A DNA stretch of 64,000 bases from Tenacibaculum caenipelagi (lineage in GTDB: Bacteria > Bacteroidota > Bacteroidia > Flavobacteriales > Flavobacteriaceae): NCBI RefSeq assembly GCF_004363005.1, contig NZ_SNYH01000002.1, forward strand, positions 62,001-126,000, written 5' to 3'. Each line of letters begins with the position of its first letter. Position 1 is the stretch's first letter. Positions 7,582 through 16,468 of the stretch are shown piece after piece. The notes beneath the pieces were generated by a model. It was not told where the DNA came from. It searched no databases and saw only the letters and a list, made by a program, of their open reading frames with translations. The translations under genes were made by a program, and so were the position numbers.

Positions 7582-10179
7582 TTAAAACTTAAAGGTTAAT
7601 CCTGCTTTAAATGTCATTCCATTAAAACCAAACTGATTTACTTCCCAAGGATATTTAAAACGTCCTCCTAAATCAGTTACAACATCTCCCTTAGTATCAA
7701 TTTCGTCTGGATACACATCAAATAAATTATTTACTTGAGCATTAAAAGAGATCATATCAGAAAATTCATAACCTAAAGATAAATCAGTTATTATTTTTCC
7801 ACTGAATGTTTGATCTTTTCCTGGGTCAGTAGCATGTTGCCATGTCACTTCTCCAAAATAAGTGTTATTCAAATAAGCCGTAAACTTTTTGTATTTATAA
7901 TCACCTCCAAATAAGAATTTTGTATTTGGTCTTGCGCTAATGATTCTTGATTGTTCTTTTCTATTAAAAATAGCGTCTTTATAATTTGCTAAATTTGTAG
8001 GTGTTTTAACTTCTCCTTCTAATTTAGTTCTATTAATATTTAATGCTAAATTTAATCCTAATTTTCCGGCAGCAAAATCAATATTTTTATAACGCATTGT
8101 ATAATCAAATCCTTCTGTTTTAGTATCTGCTGCATTAATAAAGAACTTAATACTTGTCACATCATAGTCATCTAAGATTTGTTGAACTGTAGCATTAGGG
8201 TTCCCGTTATCATCAGTTCCTCCAATTTCTCCAGAGAATAATACTCTATCGTCTACCTTCACATTATAATAATCTAACGAAATGGTAAAATTATTAGAAG
8301 CTTTTACTGTTATACCAGCAGAGATATTTTTTGAAGTTTCTGCAAATAATGGATCTACTCCTAAGGCCTTAATTACTGGACTTACATTATTAAATGTTCC
8401 TTGATTAGAAATTGTTCCTCCAGAAACTAATGTTTGTACATTACTTAAATATACTTGATGTAATGAAGGAGCTCTAAACCCTGTGCTATATGAAGCCCTT
8501 AAAACTCCTGCTTCTCCTAATTTATACCTTGAGCTAATCTTCCAAGAAAAGTTATCACCAAAATCCGAATAATTTTCATAACGAATTGCCCCTCCAATTA
8601 AAAAATCTTCAGAAGCATCCCAATCTAAAGTACCATAACCTCCGATATTAGTTCTTGTTTCATCCAAAGCATTACTTGGCTGTAATCCTGGAAATGATTG
8701 TGCTCCTCCGTCAATATAAGAAGCCTCTTCACCAGCTGTTACCTCAAATCGTTCTTGTCTTGCTTCCACCCCTAATCCAATACTTACATCTCCAAAAGAA
8801 CGACTCACATCAAAGTTACCTATAATGTTGCTAAAGGCATAGGCTCCTGCATCAAAAGATGTTGGACTATTCGCTCCTAAACTTACATTAATTGTGTTTC
8901 CAATAGTGTAATCTACCGAATTACGACCAAAGCTTCCACTTAAATCAGCATCAAAACCTCCTAACTTAAACTTGCTACCTGCAGTAAACAAAACATCCTG
9001 AATATCAGTCTCAAAGGTTGGCTGAAACCCATCATAGGTTTCTCCTGGAGGTGTTAGTAACCCAAAGTCATCAGTAATCCAATACGGTGGTCTATACAAA
9101 GCAAAACTTTTACCTTGTCTCATATTAAATCCACCAAAAGCATAAAGCTTAGTATTATCATTTAAAGGATATTCTGCATTTACAAACAAATCCCCTTTTT
9201 TCATTTCTGGCTGACCTATAGTCATCCCTAAATCTGGATTATCTCTTGTCCATTGGTTATCTACACCAAATAAATCATCTTTTCCAGGTTCACCTGCTCT
9301 ATTTGTTTTTTCTTGATAACTTAAACCTAATGTAGCATTTACAAATCCTCCTTCACCAAAAGTAAAAGTATGATTAACATCACCATCAACATTAAATCCA
9401 TCTCCTTCTTTTGTCACTCCTGAGTTCACATTTACCTGCGTAAATTCAATATTTTTCTTCAATATAATATTTACAACTCCAGCTACTGCATCAGAACCAT
9501 ACTGTGCCGAAGCTCCATCACGTAAAATCTCTACTCTTTCAATAGCTGCTGTCGGAATACTTTTCATATCTACTCCAACTTCACCTTTACCTGGCGTATC
9601 ATTTACATACACTAAAGCACTTTGATTCTTACGCTTTCCATTTACTAAAACCAATGTTCTACTTGGCCCCAGTCCACGTAAATCTGCTGGATCAAAATGA
9701 GCTGTAGCATCAGAAATTGTTTGATTACTTGAATTGTAAGAAGGAACCGTATAGGTTAACATTTGGTCAATATTAGTTTGACCCGTTGCTTGTAACTCTC
9801 GCACACTAACATTATCTATAGGAACTGCAGAGTCTAATATTGTTCTTGGTTTAGAACGGTTTCCTGTCAACACAACCTCGTCAAGAACATTATCTTCATT
9901 CAAAGTTATTGTAACATAAGAAACATTATATAATGTTTTCTCTACCGTAGTAAAACCTACAAAAGAAAACACTAAAGTGGTAGGCATCTTTTTCACATTG
10001 AGGACAAATTCTCCTTGTTCATCTGTAGTTACTCCATTAACTGTCTCTTTTTCTAGTACATTAACAAAAGAAAGTGGCTCCCCACTTTTGTCTGTTACTT
10101 TACCTTTAATTGTTTGCCCAATCATTGATGTGAAAGACATCAATAGGATGAAAACAAAAATTTTGTTTTTTTGATTCAT
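7582..10179 (-). CDS. TonB-dependent outer membrane receptor, paralogue 1
   Basis: This protein of about 865 residues is an outer membrane beta-barrel importer energised by TonB. After a signal peptide (cleavage probably after the GQ near residue 22) comes a CarboxypepD-regulatory-like beta domain (TIKGKVTDKSGEPLSFVNV), then the plug domain with DPADLRGLGPSRTLVLVNGKR and IERVEILRDGASAQYGSDAVAG, then the barrel ending in aromatic TFKAGLTFKF. It is a close paralogue of the gene at 10393-13059; the plug is almost identical. No SusD-type lipoprotein is adjacent, so it is not a Sus-type glycan system. The ligand is unknown. ATG 10185 is an alternative start. Confidence 0.9.
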   Translation of the reverse strand: MNQKNKIFVFILLMSFTSMIGQTIKGKVTDKSGEPLSFVNVLEKETVNGVTTDEQGEFVLNVKKMPTTLVFSFVGFTTVEKTLYNVSYVTITLNEDNVLDEVVLTGNRSKPRTILDSAVPIDNVSVRELQATGQTNIDQMLTYTVPSYNSSNQTISDATAHFDPADLRGLGPSRTLVLVNGKRKNQSALVYVNDTPGKGEVGVDMKSIPTAAIERVEILRDGASAQYGSDAVAGVVNIILKKNIEFTQVNVNSGVTKEGDGFNVDGDVNHTFTFGEGGFVNATLGLSYQEKTNRAGEPGKDDLFGVDNQWTRDNPDLGMTIGQPEMKKGDLFVNAEYPLNDNTKLYAFGGFNMRQGKSFALYRPPYWITDDFGLLTPPGETYDGFQPTFETDIQDVLFTAGSKFKLGGFDADLSGSFGRNSVDYTIGNTINVSLGANSPTSFDAGAYAFSNIIGNFDVSRSFGDVSIGLGVEARQERFEVTAGEEASYIDGGAQSFPGLQPSNALDETRTNIGGYGTLDWDASEDFLIGGAIRYENYSDFGDNFSWKISSRYKLGEAGVLRASYSTGFRAPSLHQVYLSNVQTLVSGGTISNQGTFNNVSPVIKALGVDPLFAETSKNISAGITVKASNNFTISLDYYNVKVDDRVLFSGEIGGTDDNGNPNATVQQILDDYDVTSIKFFINAADTKTEGFDYTMRYKNIDFAAGKLGLNLALNINRTKLEGEVKTPTNLANYKDAIFNRKEQSRIISARPNTKFLFGGDYKYKKFTAYLNNTYFGEVTWQHATDPGKDQTFSGKIITDLSLGYEFSDMISFNAQVNNLFDVYPDEIDTKGDVVTDLGGRFKYPWEVNQFGFNGMTFKAGLTFKF

Positions 10180-10211
10180 ACACATATCACTAAGTTTAAT
10201 TAATACATAAA

Positions 10212-10242
10212 TGTTAAAAAAGTTAATTTTTTATAAACATAG
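10212..10242. promoter_or_regulatory. Shared leader/promoter element of the tandem TonB receptors, copy 1
   Basis: This 31-bp stretch is identical to 13092-13122. Its core is the inverted repeat AAAAAAGTTAATTTTTT. On the minus strand it holds TATGTTTA, close to the TAnnTTTG -7 box. It lies just upstream of receptor paralogue 1. Confidence 0.6.
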
Positions 10243-10283
10243 TAAATATTTAGAACTTTAAACAGTAAATGACACAAAATAAA

Positions 10284-10357
10284 CCACACAACACTGAAAT
10301 ATTAAAAATTCAAACCTTAACCACAGTTAAGTAAACTCCATTTTCAATATTGTGTGG
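10284..10357 (-). terminator. Nested hairpin between the receptor paralogues, probable terminator
   Basis: The outer arms are CCACACAA (10284-10291) and TTGTGTGG (10350-10357); the inner hairpin is CTTAAC-CACA-GTTAAG (10316-10331). On the minus strand the outer stem is followed by TTTATTTTG. The position is right after the stop of paralogue 2 and before the promoter of paralogue 1, so it most likely separates the two transcripts. Confidence 0.5.
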
Positions 10358-10392
10358 CTTTTGTTATACAGAGTATGTATAGGTACTAATAA

Positions 10393-13059
10393 TTAAAACT
10401 GATAATTCAAACCTATACTAAAATTAGTTCCTAGTTGACCTAATTGCTGTACTTCTGAAGAATATATAAAACGTCCTCCTGCTTGTGCTGTATTTGTAGC
10501 TGGATCTGTTGGGTCAGGATATACATCAAAAATATTATTAACATTTGCGTTAATACTTACTTTATCTGTTAAGTTATATACCAATCCTAAATCGGTTGTG
10601 ATTTTAGCTTCCAGTTCTTGGTCAATCCCTCCAGATTGTGGCGCAGTAACTGTTACCTCTCCAAATCTGGTATTATTTAAACTAATATTCCATTTTTCAA
10701 TGTCGTAGTTCAGTCCTAATATAATTTTAGATTTTGGTCTTGAGTTTGTTATCAATCCTTGTTCTTGTCTATCAAAAATGTTATACCCATTATCTGCCAA
10801 AACCTTTGGCGTATTAATTGCATCAATTGTGGTTTTATTATAGTTTGCAGCTAGACTAGCTGATAATTTACCACTCCCAATCTCTATATTCCTATAATTC
10901 AAAACTAAATCACCTCCAGTTGTTTTGGTATCTCCTGCATTGATAAAAAACTGAACAGCAACCACATTATTATCTTCTAAAATTTGCTCTACAGGATTTG
11001 TGGTAGTATTATCACTATCAGAACCAATTTGAGAAGAAAATAAAATTCTATCATCTACTTTTATTTGATAAATATCTAAAGAAGCTGAAAAATCTTTATT
11101 GAATTTATAGGTTGCCCCTGCTGACAAATTTTTTGAAATCTCATGGGTTAATTGTGGAACACCCAAGGCTTGAACTGCTGGATTATCATTCGCTAAAGTA
11201 CCTTGTAATAAAGGTTCAGAAGAACCCGCAATAATAATATACTGACTTAAAGTAATATGCGACTGGTGTAGTGTTGGTGCTCTAAAGCCAGTACTATAAG
11301 AAGCTCTAATCGCACCTTTTTCACCTAGTTTATACCTTCCGCTTACTTTCCAAGAAAAATTATCTCCAGCATCTGAAAAGTCTTCATACCTAGCCGCTGC
11401 ACCAAACAAGAAATCTTTATTAATGTCATAATCTAACTGCGCATACCCGGCAAAGTTATTTCTAGACCATTTCCCTGCTTCATCCGGTTTTATTCCAGCA
11501 AAAGAATCAGAACCACCTTTATAATAAGACAACGGATCACCTTCAAAGGCTCTAAAACCTTCCTCTTTGTATTCAACACCTATCGCTGTACTTAATTCCT
11601 CTGAAATTAAACCTGACACATCAAAATTTCCAATAACATTCGTTAATCTATATCCTCCAGGCTTGAATGTTCTTGGAGAAGTACCTCCGATAATTACATC
11701 ACCTGTATTGGTATCATAAACAGTATGATCAACTAAATAATCTCTATTTACAGAGTTATTAACCGTATAAAAGACATCATTAGATCCATATGTAATACTC
11801 GCATCAGCATTCCATCCTTCTGTTAACAACAATTTGATTCCAGCCGCGTTAATATGATCAGTAATCTCAGCTTCAAAAGTTGGCTGATACCCTTTAAAGT
11901 CTTCAGGTCTAGTAAGAAACCCTGTATCTCCTACATCACTTTGTCTCCAATATGGCGCTCTATAATAAGCAAAACTTTTCCCTTCTCTTTTGGTAAACCC
12001 ATGAAAAGAGTACAACGTAGATTTTTCACCTAAAGGATGCTCTATATTTACAAATAAATCCATCTTTTCCATTTCTGGCTGACCTACTTTCATACCAAGA
12101 CGCGGGTTTTCTTGTGCCCATTCAACCCAATTAGGAAGCGGATTATCTGGCAAATCAGAAACTCCTGGAGACCCAGCTCTATTGGTTATTTCTTGATTGT
12201 AATATCCAAGTGTTAAATTGATAAAACCTCCTTCTCCAAAATCGAATGCCGTATTAAAATCAGCTGAAAAGTTAAACCCATCTTTTTCCGAAGTTATTCC
12301 TGCTTTTGTTGAAAAAGTCGAAAACTCAACATTCTTTTTCAAAATAATGTTTAACACTCCTGCAATTGCATCAGAACCATATTGCGCAGAAGCTCCATCA
12401 CGCAATACTTCAACACGTTCTATAGCTGCGGTAGGGATACTTTTTAAATCGACTCCCACCTCTCCTTTTCCTGGGGTTCTGTTTAGATATACTTGCGCAC
12501 TTTGATTTTTACGTTTTCCATTAATCAAAACCAGCGTTCTACTTGGTCCTAAACCACGTAAATCGGCCGGGTCATAATGAGCCGTAGCATCTGAAATAGC
12601 TTGGTTTTGCGCATTAAACGAAGGCACTTTAAACACCAACATCCTATCAAAAGTAGGCTTCCCGCTATTTTGTAGTTCGGCTACATCAATATTATCAATT
12701 GGTACTGGAGAGTCTAAGATTGTTCTTGGCTTAGAACGGTTTCCCGTTAACACAACCTCATCTAAAACATTTCCTTCTTTTAAAACTACCGTAAATTCTG
12801 CAACAGAATAAACTGTTTTTTCTAAAGTAACAAAGCCCACCGAAGAGAACACTAACGTAACAGGTATTCTCTTAACTTTAAGTTCAAAGTGTCCCTCTTC
12901 GTTCGTACTTACTCCATTAGCAGTATCTTTTTCTAGAACATTTACAAAAGGAAGTGGCGCACCACTTTCATCTGTTACCGTACCCTTAATGGTTTGTCCA
13001 GTTATTGATGCAAAAGACATCAATAAAATACAAACAAGAAATTTCATTTTTTTTTTCAT
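10393..13059 (-). CDS. TonB-dependent outer membrane receptor, paralogue 2
   Basis: This 888-residue receptor has the same layout as its neighbour: signal peptide ending near GQ (residue 22), a carboxypeptidase-regulatory-like domain (TIKGTVTDESGAPLPFVNV), the plug with RGLGPSRTLVLINGKR and IERVEVLRDGASAQYGSDAIAG, and a barrel ending in FSIGLNYQF. The plug and the first 100 residues are nearly the same as in paralogue 1, whereas the extracellular loops differ in length and sequence. This suggests tandem duplication followed by divergence in ligand choice. There is no associated lipoprotein gene. The ligand is unknown. Confidence 0.9.
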   Translation of the reverse strand: MKKKMKFLVCILLMSFASITGQTIKGTVTDESGAPLPFVNVLEKDTANGVSTNEEGHFELKVKRIPVTLVFSSVGFVTLEKTVYSVAEFTVVLKEGNVLDEVVLTGNRSKPRTILDSPVPIDNIDVAELQNSGKPTFDRMLVFKVPSFNAQNQAISDATAHYDPADLRGLGPSRTLVLINGKRKNQSAQVYLNRTPGKGEVGVDLKSIPTAAIERVEVLRDGASAQYGSDAIAGVLNIILKKNVEFSTFSTKAGITSEKDGFNFSADFNTAFDFGEGGFINLTLGYYNQEITNRAGSPGVSDLPDNPLPNWVEWAQENPRLGMKVGQPEMEKMDLFVNIEHPLGEKSTLYSFHGFTKREGKSFAYYRAPYWRQSDVGDTGFLTRPEDFKGYQPTFEAEITDHINAAGIKLLLTEGWNADASITYGSNDVFYTVNNSVNRDYLVDHTVYDTNTGDVIIGGTSPRTFKPGGYRLTNVIGNFDVSGLISEELSTAIGVEYKEEGFRAFEGDPLSYYKGGSDSFAGIKPDEAGKWSRNNFAGYAQLDYDINKDFLFGAAARYEDFSDAGDNFSWKVSGRYKLGEKGAIRASYSTGFRAPTLHQSHITLSQYIIIAGSSEPLLQGTLANDNPAVQALGVPQLTHEISKNLSAGATYKFNKDFSASLDIYQIKVDDRILFSSQIGSDSDNTTTNPVEQILEDNNVVAVQFFINAGDTKTTGGDLVLNYRNIEIGSGKLSASLAANYNKTTIDAINTPKVLADNGYNIFDRQEQGLITNSRPKSKIILGLNYDIEKWNISLNNTRFGEVTVTAPQSGGIDQELEAKITTDLGLVYNLTDKVSINANVNNIFDVYPDPTDPATNTAQAGGRFIYSSEVQQLGQLGTNFSIGLNYQF

Positions 13060-13091
13060 ATTTACACGATTTAATTTGACTTCGTTTTTTC

Positions 13092-13122
13092 TGTTAAAAA
13101 AGTTAATTTTTTATAAACATAG
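13092..13122. promoter_or_regulatory. Shared leader/promoter element of the tandem TonB receptors, copy 2
   Basis: This is the second copy of the 31-bp identical element, placed about 33 bp before receptor paralogue 2, with the same AAAAAAGTTAATTTTTT core and minus-strand TATGTTTA. Similarity continues weakly into the ATATTTAG that follows. Confidence 0.6.
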
Positions 13123-13245
13123 CAATATTTAGGTCATTTAACAAGAAATAACGCAAGTTAAAAATTTAAAAACCAAACATAAAACAGCTATAATCACGAT
13201 TTTATCTTTAACCATACTTTAACAAGCTTTAATTTCTTAATATTG

Positions 13246-13253
13246 TAGCTTTG
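13246..13253 (+). promoter_or_regulatory. -7 promoter element of the moxR-bat operon (TAGCTTTG)
   Basis: An exact TAnnTTTG match 31 nt before the moxR start. It is the only good promoter candidate before the roughly 8.6-kb rightward gene run. Confidence 0.55.
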
Positions 13254-13284
13254 TTTCATAAAAATCTAATTTATTTCAATTACT

Positions 13285-14274
13285 ATGGATATAGATGTAA
13301 GAGCCATCAATGAAAAAATAGAAAGAGAAAGTGCTTTTGTAGATTTATTAACTACAGAAATGAACAAAGTAATTGTTGGTCAAAAGCACATGATTGAACG
13401 ATTACTAATTGGGCTTTTAGGAAATGGACACATCTTACTCGAAGGTGTACCAGGACTGGCTAAAACTCTCGCTATCAACACACTTTCAAAAGCAGTAGAC
13501 GGAAGCTTTAGTCGTATTCAGTTCACTCCAGACTTACTTCCTGCCGATGTTGTAGGTACTATGATATACAACGTAAAGGAAAACGATTTTTCTATTAAAA
13601 AAGGGCCTATTTTTGCCAACTTTGTATTAGCAGATGAGATTAACCGTGCCCCTGCCAAAGTACAGTCTGCTTTATTAGAGGCCATGCAAGAACGTCAAAT
13701 TACCATTGGCGATGAAACCTTTAAACTTGACGAACCTTTCTTAGTAATGGCAACACAAAACCCTGTGGAACAAGAAGGAACATATCCGCTTCCAGAAGCG
13801 CAGGTAGATCGTTTTATGTTAAAAACAGTAATTGATTACCCAAAACTACTAGACGAACAACTTATCATGCGTCAAAACCTAAATGGTAGTTTTCAAAAGA
13901 TAAATCCTGTAATCTCTATAGACCAAATCATTAAAGCTCGTAAAGCTGTAAATGAGGTTTATATGGATGAGAAAATTGAGAAATATATCTTAGATATCGT
14001 TTTTGCTACACGTTATCCTGAAAAATACAATTTAGAAAAATTACAACCATTAATAAGCTTTGGTTCTTCTCCTCGTGGTAGTATTGCATTAGCTAAAGCT
14101 GCAAAGTGCTACGCTTTTATTAAAAGAAGAGGTTATGTAATTCCAGAAGATGTTAGAGCTATCGTAAACGATGTTTTACGTCATAGAATTGGAATTACTT
14201 ATGAAGCTGAAGCTGAGAATATCACATCTATAGATATAATAAATTCAATCATAAATGAGGTACAGGTACCCTAG
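13285..14274 (+). CDS. MoxR family AAA+ ATPase
   Basis: This 329-residue AAA+ ATPase heads the Bat operon. The Walker A motif GVPGLAKT is at 54-61, Walker B VLADEIN at 114-120, and ATQNPVEQEG is the sensor 1 region. MoxR ATPases are thought to act as chaperones that load metal or remodel von Willebrand factor A proteins, and three such genes follow here. Length is normal for the family. It is cytoplasmic with no membrane segment. Confidence 0.95.
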   Translation: MDIDVRAINEKIERESAFVDLLTTEMNKVIVGQKHMIERLLIGLLGNGHILLEGVPGLAKTLAINTLSKAVDGSFSRIQFTPDLLPADVVGTMIYNVKENDFSIKKGPIFANFVLADEINRAPAKVQSALLEAMQERQITIGDETFKLDEPFLVMATQNPVEQEGTYPLPEAQVDRFMLKTVIDYPKLLDEQLIMRQNLNGSFQKINPVISIDQIIKARKAVNEVYMDEKIEKYILDIVFATRYPEKYNLEKLQPLISFGSSPRGSIALAKAAKCYAFIKRRGYVIPEDVRAIVNDVLRHRIGITYEAEAENITSIDIINSIINEVQVP

Positions 14275-14346
14275 ATAAAGTACACATACTCGTTTATAAC
14301 TAACCAAAACCTACTATTAATATTAATCCCCTTAAATTAGCTATTA

Positions 14347-14676
14347 ATGACTTTTAAATTAACAACGTACAAAACATTAAAAGGAACGAAAAAAATTTTA
14401 GAATTAAAAAAGAAGAGAAAAACAGAAGCTATTGTTTACAAAGATGATAAACCTAGTTATTATGTAAACTGTTTTGATTTACAAACAGAATCTAACGTAA
14501 TTATGAATAGTTTAGTCTTAAGTCAACAAAGGTGTATACAAGAAGTTATAAAAGAAATAGGCAAGAAGAACAACGTAAATTTATCAATACAAGAAGCACC
14601 TTTTTTAGCTTTTGAAAAGAGCGTTGAATATACAGAAGTGGAGCTTCCTCCACTACCTGAATCTTGGTTAAATTAA
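14347..14676 (+). CDS. Unrecognised 109-residue protein inside the moxR-bat operon
   Basis: I do not recognise this protein. It is lysine-rich at the N-terminus (KTLKGTKKILELKKKRKTEAIVY) and acidic/proline-rich at the C-terminus (VELPPLPESWLN), with no signal peptide, membrane segment or cysteine pair pattern. It lies 72 bp after moxR. Its TAA stop shares one base with the ATG of the DUF58 gene (TAATG), the geometry of translational coupling, which argues that it is translated. Most described Bat operons go straight from moxR to DUF58, so it may be a lineage-specific addition. Confidence 0.6.
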   Translation: MTFKLTTYKTLKGTKKILELKKKRKTEAIVYKDDKPSYYVNCFDLQTESNVIMNSLVLSQQRCIQEVIKEIGKKNNVNLSIQEAPFLAFEKSVEYTEVELPPLPESWLN

Positions 14677-15542
14677 TGGATACAAAAGAGTTACTAAAAA
14701 AAGTTCGGAAAATAGAAATAAAGACACGTAGATTGTCTAATCATATTTTTGGAGGAGAATACCACTCTACTTTTAAAGGTAGGGGTATGACTTTTTCTGA
14801 AGTACGTCAATATCAATATGGAGATGATATTAGAGCAATTGATTGGAATGTAACTGCGCGCTACAACGAACCTTATGTGAAAATTTTCGAAGAAGAACGA
14901 GAACTTACCATGATGTTGGTAGTTGATGTTTCTGGCTCAGAATTTTTTGGTACTTCTAACCAATTTAAAAAAGATACCATTACCGAAATTGCTGCAACGC
15001 TAGCTTTTTCTGCTATTCAAAACAATGATAAAGTAGGACTAATTCTATTTTCTAATCAAATTGAGTTATACATTCCTCCTAAAAAAGGAAAAAGTCATGT
15101 ACTGAGAATTATACGAGAACTTATCGAGTTTCAACCAAAAAGTAAGCATACCGACATTAGTGAAGCGTTAAAATTCCTATCTAACATTATGAAAAAGAAA
15201 GCCATTGTTTTTATGCTTTCTGATTTTATGGATGAGGGTTACGAACGTACTTTAAAAATTGTTGGAAACAAGCATGATGTAACTGGTATTCGAGTATATG
15301 ATAAACACGATGAAGAAATTCCAAATTTAGGAATGGTTCCTATGCTCGATTCTGAAACAGGAAAGATACATTTAGTAAACACTAGTTCAAAATCGATTAG
15401 AACTCATTACAAGGCAAATGCCTTACGATTAGTTGATTATTTTGAAAGTACTTTTACAAAAAGTGGTGCAGGAACCATCAACACAAGAGTTGATGAAAGC
15501 TACGTGCGAAAACTATTAGGTTATTTTAAACAAAAAGGATAA
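14676..15542 (+). CDS. DUF58 domain protein, von Willebrand factor A-like
   Basis: The preferred start ATG 14676 gives 288 residues and overlaps the previous stop by one base; a GTG-type start four codons upstream is less likely. The DUF58 signature RGMTFSEVRQYQYGDDIR followed by AIDWNVTAR is at about 36-63, and the metal-ion-dependent adhesion-like DVSGS follows about 25 residues later. DUF58 proteins are the usual second component of MoxR systems and may bind the ATPase. It is cytoplasmic by sequence. Confidence 0.92.
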   Translation: MDTKELLKKVRKIEIKTRRLSNHIFGGEYHSTFKGRGMTFSEVRQYQYGDDIRAIDWNVTARYNEPYVKIFEEERELTMMLVVDVSGSEFFGTSNQFKKDTITEIAATLAFSAIQNNDKVGLILFSNQIELYIPPKKGKSHVLRIIRELIEFQPKSKHTDISEALKFLSNIMKKKAIVFMLSDFMDEGYERTLKIVGNKHDVTGIRVYDKHDEEIPNLGMVPMLDSETGKIHLVNTSSKSIRTHYKANALRLVDYFESTFTKSGAGTINTRVDESYVRKLLGYFKQKG

Positions 15543-15550
15543 GAACAATA

Positions 15551-16468
15551 ATGAAATACAAACTACTTTATATATGCTTGTTTTTAGCTTCTTTAACCTT
15601 TGCTCAACAACCTCAAGTAAAAGTAGAAGTTGACACCTCAAATATTAGAATTGGTGAACAATTTCAATATAAAATATCTGTTGATGCAACCGAGAATGTT
15701 ATCATTCCTAAACTAGAAAACTTAAAAGGACTAGAGGTTATAGATAGCCTAAAAATAGACACAATCAAAAACAAACTAGTTCAAAAGTATATTTTAACGG
15801 GTTTTGATAGTGGCGCCTTTCACATTCCTCGCCAACAAATATTCATTAGAAATCAAGTCTATTTAACCGATAGTTTATTAATAAATGTCACTACTGTACC
15901 TATTGACACTACCAAGGTGAAAAAATTCCCTATCAAAGGAATTAAGGGAGAACCGTATCAGTTGGACGATTTTAAACAGTACATCTGGTGGGCTGTAATT
16001 GCTTTAGCACTCGTTGCACTGCTACTATACTTCTTTGTTTTCAAAAAGAAAAAAGAAAAACAAGAAGAAGTTATCATTCCTTTATTAGCTCCTTATGAGG
16101 AAGCGATGCAAAAGTTAGAAGAATTAGATAAGAAATTATTGTGGCAAAACAACCAGGTTAAAAAATATTACAGTGAATTAACAGACATTATTAGAGGCTA
16201 TATTGAGCGAGAACTACATGTTCCTGCCTTAGAAAGCACTACCGATGAGTTAATAGATATTTTACAAGATTTTAACAACATAAAATCAATTGAAACCACC
16301 AAAGAAACTATTGAAAAGCTAAAAGGATTATTACAAGAATCAGACTTAGTAAAGTTTGCAAAATCTAAACCTTTATCTCACGAAATAGAGGAAGACAGAA
16401 AAGACGCTAAATATATTATTGATCATTTAAAACCTAAAAAACAAGTAGAAGAAGATAATGTGGAATAA
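15551..16468 (+). CDS. Bat operon membrane protein of the DUF4381/BatD-like type
   Basis: The 305-residue protein has a signal peptide (residues 1-18), a periplasmic immunoglobulin-like beta domain resembling one BatD repeat, one membrane segment at about 144-164 and a basic-charged cytoplasmic helical tail. This is the usual third protein of bacteroidete Bat operons. It follows DUF58 by 8 bp and overlaps batA by 11 bp, so it is co-translated. Its exact biochemical role is unknown. Confidence 0.82.
   Translation: MKYKLLYICLFLASLTFAQQPQVKVEVDTSNIRIGEQFQYKISVDATENVIIPKLENLKGLEVIDSLKIDTIKNKLVQKYILTGFDSGAFHIPRQQIFIRNQVYLTDSLLINVTTVPIDTTKVKKFPIKGIKGEPYQLDDFKQYIWWAVIALALVALLLYFFVFKKKKEKQEEVIIPLLAPYEEAMQKLEELDKKLLWQNNQVKKYYSELTDIIRGYIERELHVPALESTTDELIDILQDFNNIKSIETTKETIEKLKGLLQESDLVKFAKSKPLSHEIEEDRKDAKYIIDHLKPKKQVEEDNVE

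Noticed and set aside
7582..13059. SusC/SusD glycan uptake pair
   Set aside because: Both genes are receptors; no SusD-like lipoprotein gene is beside them.
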